DNA of 64,000 bases from JBCBSK01 sp965250105 (GTDB lineage Bacteria > Pseudomonadota > Alphaproteobacteria > Rhizobiales > Tepidamorphaceae): positions 1,550,001 through 1,614,000 of the forward strand of contig OZ252290.1 in NCBI GenBank assembly GCA_965250105.1, written 5' to 3'. Shown here one piece after another: positions 44,847 through 55,903 of this stretch. Each line of letters starts with the position of its first letter. Positions within the stretch are counted from its first letter, which is position 1. The position numbers and the translations under genes were made by a program. The notes under the pieces are model-generated. The model saw nothing but the letters and a program-made list of their open reading frames with translations, made no database searches and was not told where the DNA came from.

Positions 44847-45932
44847 TCACCGGCGCGCCGCGCCGTCCCTTGCGCCGCGCGCGCGTTTCCGCCGGCGGCG
44901 CGGCAACAGGCCGAGGGTCCGCAGGCGCCGCCAGCCGCCGCGCCGGAACAGCGTCGGCGTGCCGGTGACGCGTTCGCGGAACAGGATGAACAGGCCAGAC
45001 CCGATGATGATCAGCGTGCCCGGCAGCGCCTCCGGATCCGGCCGCTCGCCGAAGACGAGAAAGCCGAGCAGCATGCCCCAGAGCAGCATGGAGTATTCGA
45101 ACGGCGCGACGGTGCTCGCCGGCGCCAGGCGATAGCCCTGGGTCAGAAGGGTCAGGGCGATGGTCGAGATCACCCCGGTCAACAGCATCAATGTGAGATC
45201 GAACGGCGTCATCGCCTGCCAGCCGCGGATCAGGAAATCGACCGAGGCATTGCCCGTCTCCGCGATGCTGCCGTCACCGGCCACCAGCGCCATGGCGCCC
45301 GAGATCACGAAGAACACCAGGATCGAATAGAATGACATGACGCCGGCCGACTCATACGGGCCGAGCGAGCGCGCCCAGATCTGCATGAGCGCATAGAAGA
45401 AGCTCGCCGCGATCGGCAGCAGCGCCACCGGGGAGAACAGTTCGCCGCCCGGCCGCATCACCAGGATGACGCCGACGAAGCCTGTGACGACCGCCGCCCA
45501 GCGATAGGCACCAACCCGTTCCTTCAGAAGAAGCGGCGACAGCATGGTGATGAAGAAGGGAGCGGTGAAGAACAGCGTGATCGCGGTCGCGATCGGCAGC
45601 GAGGCGAGCGCGGCATAGAAGGCGGTATAGGCCGCGGCATTCAACAGCCCGCGCCCGCAAAGGGCCGGCCAGCGCGGCGTCAGGATCGCGCCGGGTCGCT
45701 GCCCTTCGATCCAGATCATGACGAGGAACAGCGGCAGCGCGGAGACCGAGCGCAGAACCATCACCTGATAAAGCGGGAAATCGCCCGACAGCCATTTGAT
45801 GATGACGTCCTGAAAGGCGAAGAGCGCGACGCCCATGGCCACGAACAGCGCGGCCCGCAGCGGCCTGTCGCCCGACAGCCCCAGCACCGGCCCGGCCCGC
45901 GTGCCCGACGATGTCGCGATGCGCTGATCCAT
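44847..45932 (-). CDS. EamA/DMT family transporter
   Basis: This drug/metabolite-type permease has 361 residues from ATG 45932 and ten membrane helices in two EamA repeats (about 35-165 and 175-310). VMVLRSVSALPLFLVMIW and NAAAYTAFYAALASLPIATAITLFFTAPFF in the first half and SMLLWGMLLGFLVFGERPDP in the second are typical. The last 35 residues are extremely Arg-rich (LLPRRRRKRARGAR) and would be cytoplasmic. Substrate unknown. Confidence 0.9.
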   Translation of the reverse strand: MDQRIATSSGTRAGPVLGLSGDRPLRAALFVAMGVALFAFQDVIIKWLSGDFPLYQVMVLRSVSALPLFLVMIWIEGQRPGAILTPRWPALCGRGLLNAAAYTAFYAALASLPIATAITLFFTAPFFITMLSPLLLKERVGAYRWAAVVTGFVGVILVMRPGGELFSPVALLPIAASFFYALMQIWARSLGPYESAGVMSFYSILVFFVISGAMALVAGDGSIAETGNASVDFLIRGWQAMTPFDLTLMLLTGVISTIALTLLTQGYRLAPASTVAPFEYSMLLWGMLLGFLVFGERPDPEALPGTLIIIGSGLFILFRERVTGTPTLFRRGGWRRLRTLGLLPRRRRKRARGARDGAARR

Positions 45933-46057
45933 AGCCAAATCCAGACCGCCTGCCAGAAAGACAGTCGGAGCATGGATCGCGCGCGCTGTCGCGCCCGGAA
46001 ACGTCACCGGCGTCGCATTCGCGACAGCGGCGGGCGAGAAAGCCGCCGCCAAACGAC

Positions 46058-46092
46058 AAAGCGCGCCAGGCATGAACCGCCTGGCGCGCTTT
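46058..46092 (-). terminator. Intrinsic terminator after pnp
   Basis: A perfect 13-bp stem (AAAGCGCGCCAGG / CCTGGCGCGCTTT) with a 9-base loop ends on the minus strand in TTTGTCGTTT, 27 bases after the pnp stop. Confidence 0.9.
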
Positions 46093-46118
46093 CGATCATA
46101 CGACAGTTGGGAGCTGGC

Positions 46119-48272
<2,154 letters not shown>

Positions 48273-48508
48273 AGTGTTTTCCATGGTCGGACGGGCCGCG
48301 CCGGCATCCGGCGGGTCGGCCCATGGCCGCGACGGAAGGGCGGCCGGTTTCGCTGTGGCGCGCGAGATCGCGCGTCCGGTTCATGACGGCGAAGCGCCGT
48401 TCTTGTCGGAAAGCGGGAAGAGCCATGGAAAGACGGCGGGGCGGTCCGTCGGCGACGGGCGGACCGGCCGGCGATCCCCCCATGACTCAAGCGAGCTTCC
48501 CATAAGGG

Positions 48509-48535
48509 ACGGGCCGCGCCTCAGGCACGGCCCGT
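48509..48535 (-). other. Long hairpin between rpsO and pnp
   Basis: ACGGGCCGCGCCT and AGGCACGGCCCGT form a 13-bp stem with one G-T wobble and almost no loop, 12 bases after the rpsO stop. No T-run follows on the minus strand, so it may be an attenuating or RNase-processing hairpin rather than a full terminator, as known for the pnp leader of E. coli. Confidence 0.65.
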
Positions 48536-48546
48536 TTCGAAAGGCC

Positions 48547-48816
48547 TTAGCGGCGGATGCCGAGACGGCCGATCAGATCGCGGTAGCGCTGTTCGTCGCG
48601 CGCCCGCACATAGTCGAGAAGGCTGCGGCGCTGGCTGACCATCTTGAGCAGGCCGCGACGCGAATGGTTGTCCTTCTTGTGACCCTTGAAGTGTTCGGTC
48701 AGATTGGTGATGCGTTCCGTGAGGATGGCCACCTGCACTTCCGGCGAGCCGGTGTCGCCGGCCTTGGTGGCATATTCCTCGATCAATTCCTGCTTACGCT
48801 CTGGCGTAATCGACAT
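48547..48816 (-). CDS. rpsO: 30S ribosomal protein S15
   Basis: S15 is a primary 16S rRNA-binding protein. The 89-residue length is exact, and GDTGSPEVQVAILTERITNLTEHFKGHKKDNHSRRGLLKMVSQRRSLLDYV spans the family signature. GGAG lies within the last codons of truB, 6 bases before the ATG, so translation is probably coupled to truB. Confidence 0.98.
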   Translation of the reverse strand: MSITPERKQELIEEYATKAGDTGSPEVQVAILTERITNLTEHFKGHKKDNHSRRGLLKMVSQRRSLLDYVRARDEQRYRDLIGRLGIRR

Positions 48817-48819
48817 GTG

Positions 48820-49800
48820 CTACTCCGTTGCGACATCGGGCATGCCCGCGCCCGCGGGCAGATGAAACACGCGGCGCGGCATGAGCTCCGCCCCATTGGC
48901 CTCGGCCAGCGCCACGAGCCGGCCATCCGACGTCGTGTAGACCATGCCTTCGAGGATCGGCGCGTCGCGCCCGCGCAGGATGATCGGCTGGCCGTTGACC
49001 AGCCGGGCCGCGTCCGACCGGCTGACGGCCAGCGCCGGGATGTCGTCCAGCGCGGTCTCAACGGGTCGAAGCGCCGCAAGCGGAGCCTGCGGCGCGCCAG
49101 CCTTATGGCGCATTTCGTCGAGCTTTTCCAGTGAAATCATATCGGCCTCCGCGAACGGGCCGACGGACAGCCGACGCAGCGCCGTGACATGGCCGAAACA
49201 GCCGAGATCACGGCCGAGATCGCGCGCCAGCGCGCGCACATAGGTGCCCTTGCCGCAGCGGCAGTCGAACACGGTTTCCTCGACCCGAGCCGCCCCGGTT
49301 CCGGCGTCGGCGCCATCGGCGACGCGCTCGAGCGCGTCGATCTCGACCGGACGCGGAGCCAGGTCGACCACCTCGCCGTCGCGGGCCAGGTCATAGGCGC
49401 GGGCGCCGTCGACCTTGATCGCCGAATAACGCGGCGGCACCTGGCTGATGACGCCGGTATAGCGTGGCAGCAGACGGTCGATCTCGGCCAGTGTCGGCCG
49501 CGCGTCGGCGGTCTCGACGACTGCGCCCTCGCTGTCGTCGGTATCGGTTTCAGCGCCCCATTTGACGGTGAAGCGGTAGACCTTCTCGCCGTCGACGACG
49601 AAGGGCACGGTCTTGGTCGCTTCGCCGAAAGCGATCGGCAGACAGCCCGAGGCCAGCGGGTCGAGGGTTCCGGCATGGCCGGCCTTGCCCGTGTCGAAGA
49701 TCCGCTTGAGGCGGCCGACGGCCTGGGTCGAGGTCAGGCCGACTGGCTTGTCGAGGATGAGCCAGCCATGCACCTTGGCCTTTTTCGCGCGCCGCCCCAT
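48820..49800 (-). CDS. truB: tRNA pseudouridine(55) synthase
   Basis: TruB makes pseudouridine 55 in the T-loop of tRNAs. From ATG 49800 it has 326 residues, with GWLILDKPVGLTSTQAV at the start, catalytic Asp in GHAGTLDPLASGCLPI, QVPPRYSAIKVDGARAYDLAR and the RCGKGTYVRALARDLG block. The ATG lies one base after the rbfA stop, and an in-frame upstream start is unconserved. It is the third-last gene of the rimP-to-pnp string. Confidence 0.96.
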   Translation of the reverse strand: MGRRAKKAKVHGWLILDKPVGLTSTQAVGRLKRIFDTGKAGHAGTLDPLASGCLPIAFGEATKTVPFVVDGEKVYRFTVKWGAETDTDDSEGAVVETADARPTLAEIDRLLPRYTGVISQVPPRYSAIKVDGARAYDLARDGEVVDLAPRPVEIDALERVADGADAGTGAARVEETVFDCRCGKGTYVRALARDLGRDLGCFGHVTALRRLSVGPFAEADMISLEKLDEMRHKAGAPQAPLAALRPVETALDDIPALAVSRSDAARLVNGQPIILRGRDAPILEGMVYTTSDGRLVALAEANGAELMPRRVFHLPAGAGMPDVATE

Positions 49801-49801
49801 C

Positions 49802-50266
49802 TCAGCGCTCTTCCTTGCTCGACCTGCCACGCCACGCATCGTCCACGGCATCGGCGTCATTGGCGGCGGGATCGGTGTCGTCGGGGCCGAGATCACGGGC
49901 GATCGCGGGCGATTTCAGAAGCTGGCCGATGCGGTCGGCCTCGTCGAAGGTCGCATCGGCGACGAAGGTCAGGTCCGGCATGTATTTGAGCTGCACCATG
50001 CGGGCCAATTGGCCGCGCAGGAATTTGCGGTTGCGCGCCAGCGCCGCGACGACGGGCTCGACGTCGCGCCCGCCGAGCGGCATGACATAGCAGGTGGCGT
50101 TTCGGAGATCCGGGCTCATGCGCACTTCCGGCACCGTCACGACATGGGTTTCCAGCACCGGATCCATGATGTCGCCGCGCTGCAGGATCTCGGCCAGCGC
50201 GTGGCGGATGAGCTCGCCGGCGCGCAATTGCCGCTGCGAGGGTCCGGTCGTCCTAGTGTTTTTCAT
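49802..50266 (-). CDS. rbfA: Ribosome-binding factor A
   Basis: RbfA binds the immature 30S subunit and assists 16S rRNA 5'-end processing. The 154 residues contain SQRQLRAGELIRHALAEILQRGDI and the KH-like LARMVQLKYMPDLTFVADATFDEADRIGQLL. An acidic C-terminal tail follows. Its start overlaps the preceding YcxB-like gene by 14 bases, and its stop is one base from the truB start. Confidence 0.95.
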   Translation of the reverse strand: MKNTRTTGPSQRQLRAGELIRHALAEILQRGDIMDPVLETHVVTVPEVRMSPDLRNATCYVMPLGGRDVEPVVAALARNRKFLRGQLARMVQLKYMPDLTFVADATFDEADRIGQLLKSPAIARDLGPDDTDPAANDADAVDDAWRGRSSKEER

Positions 50267-50807
50267 AGGTCACATCCTTTCCGATGTGCGCGCATACATA
50301 AGCGCGTATCGCGTCGAAGGCCGCGTCGCCATCAACCGCGCGGCGCGGTAGCGCCACCGCCTCGCGCCGGCTGATCGCCAGAAAGAGATGATCCTTCGTT
50401 TCGATGACCTTCTCGACCGCGGCCCAGCCAATCTGCGCAGCAAGGCCCGGCGCTTCGCTTGAAATGCCGCTGCCATCAAGCGCGATCGTGATCTCCTGAT
50501 CGGCCACGGCGTTTTTCGGATAGACCTGCATCGCGATGGGAATGGATAACAGGTAACCGAATAGCAGGAACGGCACACCAGCGACGACGATGACATAGAA
50601 CCACAGGGGCCACCCGCCGGTGACCAGTTCACTCAGAAGCCGGCCAAACATCTCCAGCGAGCCCGCCGTAACGGCCATGACGCCGAGCATCAGCGCAAAG
50701 AAGATCGCCACTGAAACAAGTCGGTTGCGCCAGGTCGGGCGTGACAGAGCCAATGTCAGCGCGACGAAGTCAGCCCGCGCATAGCGAAACGTGATCGAAT
50801 GCATCAT
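50253..50807 (-). CDS. YcxB-like domain membrane protein
   Basis: This 184-residue protein has two membrane helices (about 30-60 and 68-92) followed by a soluble YcxB-like domain (100-175, ITIALDGSGISSEAPGLAAQIGWAAVEKVIETKDHLFLAIS) with the characteristic Trp. GGGAGAGG precedes the ATG at 50807. It is inserted between infB and rbfA, where most relatives have no extra gene, and overlaps the rbfA start. Role unknown. Confidence 0.8.
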   Translation of the reverse strand: MMHSITFRYARADFVALTLALSRPTWRNRLVSVAIFFALMLGVMAVTAGSLEMFGRLLSELVTGGWPLWFYVIVVAGVPFLLFGYLLSIPIAMQVYPKNAVADQEITIALDGSGISSEAPGLAAQIGWAAVEKVIETKDHLFLAISRREAVALPRRAVDGDAAFDAIRAYVCAHIGKDVTYEKH

Positions 50808-50868
50808 GCCTCTCCCGCCATGCGGGGATCGGACCCGCATGGCGCGATGATTTCGGTCGACAGCCGTG

Positions 50869-53508
50869 TCAGAGCGTCCGCTCGATCTCCTCGACGCGGA
50901 AGCATTCGATCAGGTCGCCCGGCCGCAGGTCCTGATAGTTCTCGAACGCCATGCCACATTCCTGGCCGGCCGGCACTTCCTTGACGTCGTCCTTGAAGCG
51001 CTTGAGCGTTTCGAGCTTGCCGCCCTCGTGGATCACCACATCGTCGCGGATGAGACGGATGCCCGCACCGCGCTCGACCTTGCCCTCGGTGACGCGGCAG
51101 CCCGCGACGCGACCGACCTTGGAAATGTTGAACACTTCCAGGATCTCCGCATTGCCGAGGAAGGTCTCGCGCAGGGTCGGCGCCAGCATGCCCGACAGCA
51201 CGCTCTTCACGTCGTCCACCAGATCGTAGATGACGTTGTAATAGCGGATCTCGACGCCAGCGGCCTCGGCGGCGTCGCGCGCCTGCTTGTTGGCGCGGAC
51301 GTTGAAGCCGACGATGATGCCCTCCGACGCCGCCGCCAGCGAGACATCCGATTCGGTGATCCCGCCGACGCCGGACGAGACGACGCGGGCGGCGACTTCC
51401 TCGGTGCTGATCTTGTCGAGCGCGCCGATGATCGCCTCGACCGAGCCCTGGACATCGCCCTTGAGCACGATCGGGATCTCCTGGATCTGATCGTCCTTGA
51501 GCGCGCTCATCATGTCGGCCAGCGAGGTGCGCGAGCCGCCGCGCGCCAGCATGGCATCGCGGCGCTGGCGCTTGCGATAGTCGGTGACCTCACGGGCGCG
51601 CGCCTCGTTCTCGACAACGACCAGCCGGTCGCCGGCATCGGGCGTGCCGTTGAGGCCGAGGATCTCGACCGGCGTCGACGGCCCGGCCTCCTTGATCGAC
51701 GTGCCCTTGTCGTCGATCAGCGCCCGCACCCGGCCCCATTCGGCGCCGACGACGATGATGTCGCCAACGTCGAGCGTGCCGCGCTGGACCAGCACGGTCG
51801 CGACCGGACCGCGGCCCTTGTCGAGCTTGGCCTCGACCACGGTGCCTTCGCCATCGCGCTCGGGATTGGCCTTGAGGTCGAGCACCTCGGCCTGCAGCAG
51901 GATGGTCTCGATCAGCGTGTCGAGATTGGTACCCTTGAGCGCCGACACCTCGACTTCGAGCACATCGCCGCCCATCGATTCCACGACCACCTCGTAACGC
52001 AGGAGATCGTTGCGGACGCGGGTCGGATCGGCCTCCGGCTTGTCCATCTTGTTGATCGCCACGATCATCGGGACCTCGGCGGCCCGCGCGTGATTGATGG
52101 CCTCGACCGTCTGCGGCATGACGCCGTCATCGGCCGCGACGACCAGGATCACCAGATCGGTCACCTTGGCGCCGCGCGCGCGCATCGAGGTAAACGCCTC
52201 ATGGCCCGGCGTGTCGATGAAGGTGACGAGCTGGCCGTCGGGGGCGGTGACCTGATAGGCGCCGATATGCTGGGTGATCCCGCCGGCCTCGCCCGACACC
52301 ACGCTGGTCTTGCGCAGCGCGTCGAGCAGCGAGGTCTTGCCGTGGTCGACATGGCCCATCACGGTGACGACCGGCGGCCGTGGCTTCAGCGTGTCCTCGG
52401 CGTCGGTGCCGCCTTCGAGGCCCTCCTCGACATCGGCTTCCGAGACGCGCTTGACCGAGTGGCCGAGTTCCTCGGCGACCAGCTGCGCGGTATCGGCGTC
52501 GATGACGTCGTTGATCTTCAGCATCTGCCCCTGCTGCATCAGGAGCTTGATGACGTCGACCGAACGCTCGGCCATGCGGTTGGCGAGTTCCTGGATGGTG
52601 ATCGTCTCGGGCACGATCACCTCGCGGGCGATCTTCTGCTGCTCGCCGGTGGTCTGGCGCTTGTCGCGCTGCTGGCGGCGGCGGAAGGAGGCCAATGACC
52701 GACCGCGCTCGGTGTCGTCGAGCGCGTTCGAGATCGTCAGCTTGCCGCGCCGGCGTTCGCCGGAGGGCGCGCGCTGCGGCCGGTTCTCGGGCTGCGCGAC
52801 GCCCTTGCGGCGGCCACGCGAGGCAGCATCGTCCTCGGCCGGCCGGCGCGCCGGCTGCTGCGCGGTTTCGGTGCGGGCCGGCGCCGGCGCGGGGGCTTCT
52901 GCGGCCGGTTCGGCGGCCGCCTTGGCCTCGGTCTCGGCGCGGCGCTCTTCCTCGGCCTTGCGGCGGGCTTCCTCTTCGGCGCGCTCGCGCTTGAGGCGTT
53001 CTTCCTCCTGGGCGCGGCGGACGGCTTCTTCCTCGGCGCGCTTGCGCTCCTCTGCCTCGCGCACGCGCGCTTCGGCGAGCGCCCGGCTGCGGGCGTCCTT
53101 TTCCTCCTCGCTCAGGGTACGCAACACCATGCCTGGCTTGCTGCGCTGGGCGGGGGCGGCGGGTGCCTCGGGCGTCGCGGCCGGCTTGGCTTCCGCCTTG
53201 GGTTGGGGTGGTGGGGCGGCCGGCGCCTGTTGGACGCGCGGCGATGCCGCCGCGGGCTCAACCTCGCCCGGGCCGGAAACCGCGCGGCGACGCTTCTTCT
53301 CGACCACGACCGACTTCGAGCGGCCATGCGAGAAATTCTGCCGCACCGTCGACATGTCGCGACCGCCCTTCAGGCTGAGGGTCTTGCGCGTCGACACATG
53401 CAGCGTGCTGTCGCCCGATTTGTCCTGCTCACTCATATCGCTGTCTAACGTCTCGCTCATCTCGTCCCGCCCCGCGTCCCACGGTGCGGCATCGTTCTTC
53501 TCGATCAT
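50869..53508 (-). CDS. infB: Translation initiation factor IF-2
   Basis: IF-2 is the GTPase that recruits fMet-tRNA to the 30S subunit. The chain is 879 residues. The order is: alphaproteobacterial N-terminal block (STVRQNFSHGRSKSVVVEKKRRR), a Pro/Ala linker, a long Glu/Arg/Ala coiled coil (about 130-235), an IF2-N domain (VPETITIQELANRMAERSVDVIKLLM), the G domain (GHVDHGKT, DTPGHEAF, NKMD) and two C-terminal domains. ATG 53508 overlaps the stop of the upstream ylxR gene (ATGA), which decides the start. Confidence 0.97.
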   Translation of the reverse strand: MIEKNDAAPWDAGRDEMSETLDSDMSEQDKSGDSTLHVSTRKTLSLKGGRDMSTVRQNFSHGRSKSVVVEKKRRRAVSGPGEVEPAAASPRVQQAPAAPPPQPKAEAKPAATPEAPAAPAQRSKPGMVLRTLSEEEKDARSRALAEARVREAEERKRAEEEAVRRAQEEERLKRERAEEEARRKAEEERRAETEAKAAAEPAAEAPAPAPARTETAQQPARRPAEDDAASRGRRKGVAQPENRPQRAPSGERRRGKLTISNALDDTERGRSLASFRRRQQRDKRQTTGEQQKIAREVIVPETITIQELANRMAERSVDVIKLLMQQGQMLKINDVIDADTAQLVAEELGHSVKRVSEADVEEGLEGGTDAEDTLKPRPPVVTVMGHVDHGKTSLLDALRKTSVVSGEAGGITQHIGAYQVTAPDGQLVTFIDTPGHEAFTSMRARGAKVTDLVILVVAADDGVMPQTVEAINHARAAEVPMIVAINKMDKPEADPTRVRNDLLRYEVVVESMGGDVLEVEVSALKGTNLDTLIETILLQAEVLDLKANPERDGEGTVVEAKLDKGRGPVATVLVQRGTLDVGDIIVVGAEWGRVRALIDDKGTSIKEAGPSTPVEILGLNGTPDAGDRLVVVENEARAREVTDYRKRQRRDAMLARGGSRTSLADMMSALKDDQIQEIPIVLKGDVQGSVEAIIGALDKISTEEVAARVVSSGVGGITESDVSLAAASEGIIVGFNVRANKQARDAAEAAGVEIRYYNVIYDLVDDVKSVLSGMLAPTLRETFLGNAEILEVFNISKVGRVAGCRVTEGKVERGAGIRLIRDDVVIHEGGKLETLKRFKDDVKEVPAGQECGMAFENYQDLRPGDLIECFRVEEIERTL

Positions 53509-54272
53509 GACACCGGCGACCCGGCACTGGCCAGCGCCGTATCGGCGGTGTCGGTATCCGGTCCGCGAAAGGCGGCCAGCCTGGCCAGGCGGTCGACCGC
53601 CGACCGGGTCTCGTGGCCGCTTTGAAGCGCAGCGTGTATCACATTCCCGCCACCAAAGGCCAAGCTCATCTCGGCCGACGTAAACAAAGACCAAGCCGGC
53701 AGGTCGGGCGCCGCCGCCCGCCTGAGCGCGGTCATCCTGTCGCGACCGTCCGCGGCGGCATCCGACGCCGTCAGAACAGCCGCCGCCCGCCCCGACTTGA
53801 CGAGTTCGGCCACCTTTGTCGCGCCCAAGACCAGACGGCCGGCCCGCCGCGCCAGTCCAAGCACGCCGAGGGCGTCCTGCGCAAGCAGGCGATCGACGCT
53901 CGAGGCCAGATCGTCGGGCACCGTGACCGAGCGGCGAAAGGCGCGCGCGAACAGTTTCCGCCGGACCGCCGCATCGACCAAACCGCGTTCGGCCGTCACC
54001 CAGGCGCCCCGGCCGGGCAATCGCGCCTTGAGATCGGGGATCACCACGCCGTCCGGGTCGACGACGAAGCGGATCAGGCTCGCGCGCGGCTGGGACGTCC
54101 GGCCAACGATGCAGCGCCGCTCCGGATCGCGCCGCGCGGCGCGGCCGGCCGGCTCGGGGCCGTCATCGACCGGCAGGTCCCCGGTCGGCAGATCTTCCGC
54201 CGGTAGATCACCGGTCGGCAGGTCGTCCGCCGGCGGCGTTAGCGGGGCGGGCTCACCGGGGTGCCTCGGCAT
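53505..54272 (-). CDS. YlxR (DUF448)/L7Ae-like RNA-binding fusion protein
   Basis: The 255-residue protein joins a DUF448/YlxR domain (about 48-120, RRCIVGRTSQPRASLIRFVVDPDGVVIPDLKARLPGRGAWV) to an L7Ae-like domain (about 130-215, ALGVLGLARRAGRLVLGATKVAELVKSGRAA). Both bind RNA, and the fusion between nusA and infB is usual in alphaproteobacteria. Near the N-terminus lie four tandem LPxxD pentapeptide repeats (about residues 18-37). Its start overlaps the nusA end by 20 bases and its stop overlaps the infB start by 4. Confidence 0.93.
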   Translation of the reverse strand: MPRHPGEPAPLTPPADDLPTGDLPAEDLPTGDLPVDDGPEPAGRAARRDPERRCIVGRTSQPRASLIRFVVDPDGVVIPDLKARLPGRGAWVTAERGLVDAAVRRKLFARAFRRSVTVPDDLASSVDRLLAQDALGVLGLARRAGRLVLGATKVAELVKSGRAAAVLTASDAAADGRDRMTALRRAAAPDLPAWSLFTSAEMSLAFGGGNVIHAALQSGHETRSAVDRLARLAAFRGPDTDTADTALASAGSPVS

Positions 54273-55887
54273 GGGTCAAATCCCCTTCCGCCGGCGCCTC
54301 GGCGTCGTCGTCTTCTGTTTCGGCCTCGACCATGAGATCGGCCTCGGTGATCCAGCCCGCCATCAGCCGGGCGTTCACCACCATGGTTTCGGCTTCGTCG
54401 CGGCTCAGGCCGATGCCGTCCAGCGTGCCCGGAAACTGCTTCACCTCGCCATCGACACGCTCGGTCCAGCCGACGAGATCGTCGGTGGCGCAGCCGGCGA
54501 GATCCTCGACGGTCTTGATGTCGTCCTCGCCGAACTTGACCAGCATCTCGGTGGTGACGCCGGGCACGTCGCGCAATTCGTCGGCGACGCCGAGCTCGAC
54601 GCGGCGGGCATCGAGTTCGGCCTCGACGCGGGCGAGATGGTCCTGCGCGCGGCGCTGGATCTCCTCGGCGGTGTCCTCGTCGAAGGCCTCGATCTCGGCG
54701 ATCTCCTCGAGCGCCACATAGGCGACCTCGTCGATCGCGCTGAAGCCTTCCGACACCAGAAGCTGGGCCACCATCTCGTCGACGTCGAGCGCGTCCATGA
54801 AGGTTTCGGTGCGCTCCTGGAATTCGCGCTGGCGGCGCTGGGATTCCTCTTCCTCGGTCAGGATGTCGATGTCCCAGCCGGTCAGCTGCGAGGCCAGACG
54901 GACATTCTGCCCGCGCCGGCCGATCGCCAGGCTGAGCTGCTCGTCGGGCACCACGACCTCGATGCGCTCGGCATCCTCGTCGAGCACCACCTTGGCGACT
55001 TCCGCCGGCGCCAGCGCGTTGACGATGAAGCTCGCCGCGTCCGGCGACCAGGGGATGATGTCGATCTTCTCGCCCTGCAATTCCTGCACCACGGCCTGGA
55101 CGCGGCTGCCGCGCATGCCGACGCAGGCGCCGACCGGATCGATCGACGAATCGCGGCTGATCACCGCGATCTTGGCGCGGCTGCCCGGATCGCGCGCCAC
55201 CGAGCGGATCTCGATGATGCCGTCATAGATTTCCGGCACTTCCTGGGCGAACAGCTTGGAGACGAATTGCGGATGGCTGCGCGACAGGAAGATCTGCGGT
55301 CCGCGCTGTTCGCGGCGCACGTCGTAGATATAGGCGCGCACCCGGTCGCCATAGCGGTAGAGCTCGCGCGGGATCAGTTCGTCACGGCGGATGATGCCCT
55401 CGCCACGGCCGAGATCGACGATGACATTGCCATATTCGACCCGCTTGACGATGCCGTTGATGATCTCGCCGACGCGGTCCTTGTATTCCTCATACTGGCG
55501 CTCGCGTTCGGCGTCGCGCACCTTCTGGACGATCACCTGCTTGGCCGACTGGGCGGCGATGCGGCCGAAATCGAGCGGCGGCAGGACCTCGGAAATGAAG
55601 TCGCCGACCTGGGCGGCGGGGTTCTTGTCGCGGGCGCGCTCGACATCGATCTCGGCCGAGGGGTTCTCGACCATGTCGACGACTTCGAGAAGCCGCTGGA
55701 GCTTCATGTCGCCGGATTTCGGATCGATGTCGCAGCGGATATTGGTTTCGGCGCCATAGCGCGACTTCGCCGCCTTCTGAATGGCATCCGCCATCGCCTC
55801 GATGACGATCTCGCGCTCGATCGACTTCTCGCGCGCCACGGCATCGGCGATCTGCAGGAGTTCCAGCCTGTTTGCGCTGACAGCCAT
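54253..55887 (-). CDS. nusA: Transcription termination/antitermination factor NusA
   Basis: NusA binds RNA polymerase and controls pausing, termination and antitermination. The 544 residues have the N-terminal polymerase-binding domain (ANRLELLQIADAVAREKSI), an S1 domain, and KH1/KH2 (ISRDSSIDPVGACVGMRGSRVQAVVQELQGEKIDII; SLAIGRRGQNVRLASQLTGW). Alphaproteobacterial C-terminal HhH-like repeats (PGVTTEMLVKFGEDDIKTVEDLAGC) and an acidic tail follow. rimP lies 16 bases upstream. Confidence 0.97.
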   Translation of the reverse strand: MAVSANRLELLQIADAVAREKSIEREIVIEAMADAIQKAAKSRYGAETNIRCDIDPKSGDMKLQRLLEVVDMVENPSAEIDVERARDKNPAAQVGDFISEVLPPLDFGRIAAQSAKQVIVQKVRDAERERQYEEYKDRVGEIINGIVKRVEYGNVIVDLGRGEGIIRRDELIPRELYRYGDRVRAYIYDVRREQRGPQIFLSRSHPQFVSKLFAQEVPEIYDGIIEIRSVARDPGSRAKIAVISRDSSIDPVGACVGMRGSRVQAVVQELQGEKIDIIPWSPDAASFIVNALAPAEVAKVVLDEDAERIEVVVPDEQLSLAIGRRGQNVRLASQLTGWDIDILTEEEESQRRQREFQERTETFMDALDVDEMVAQLLVSEGFSAIDEVAYVALEEIAEIEAFDEDTAEEIQRRAQDHLARVEAELDARRVELGVADELRDVPGVTTEMLVKFGEDDIKTVEDLAGCATDDLVGWTERVDGEVKQFPGTLDGIGLSRDEAETMVVNARLMAGWITEADLMVEAETEDDDAEAPAEGDLTHAEAPR

Positions 55888-55903
55888 TGCTCAGTTCATC
55901 CTT

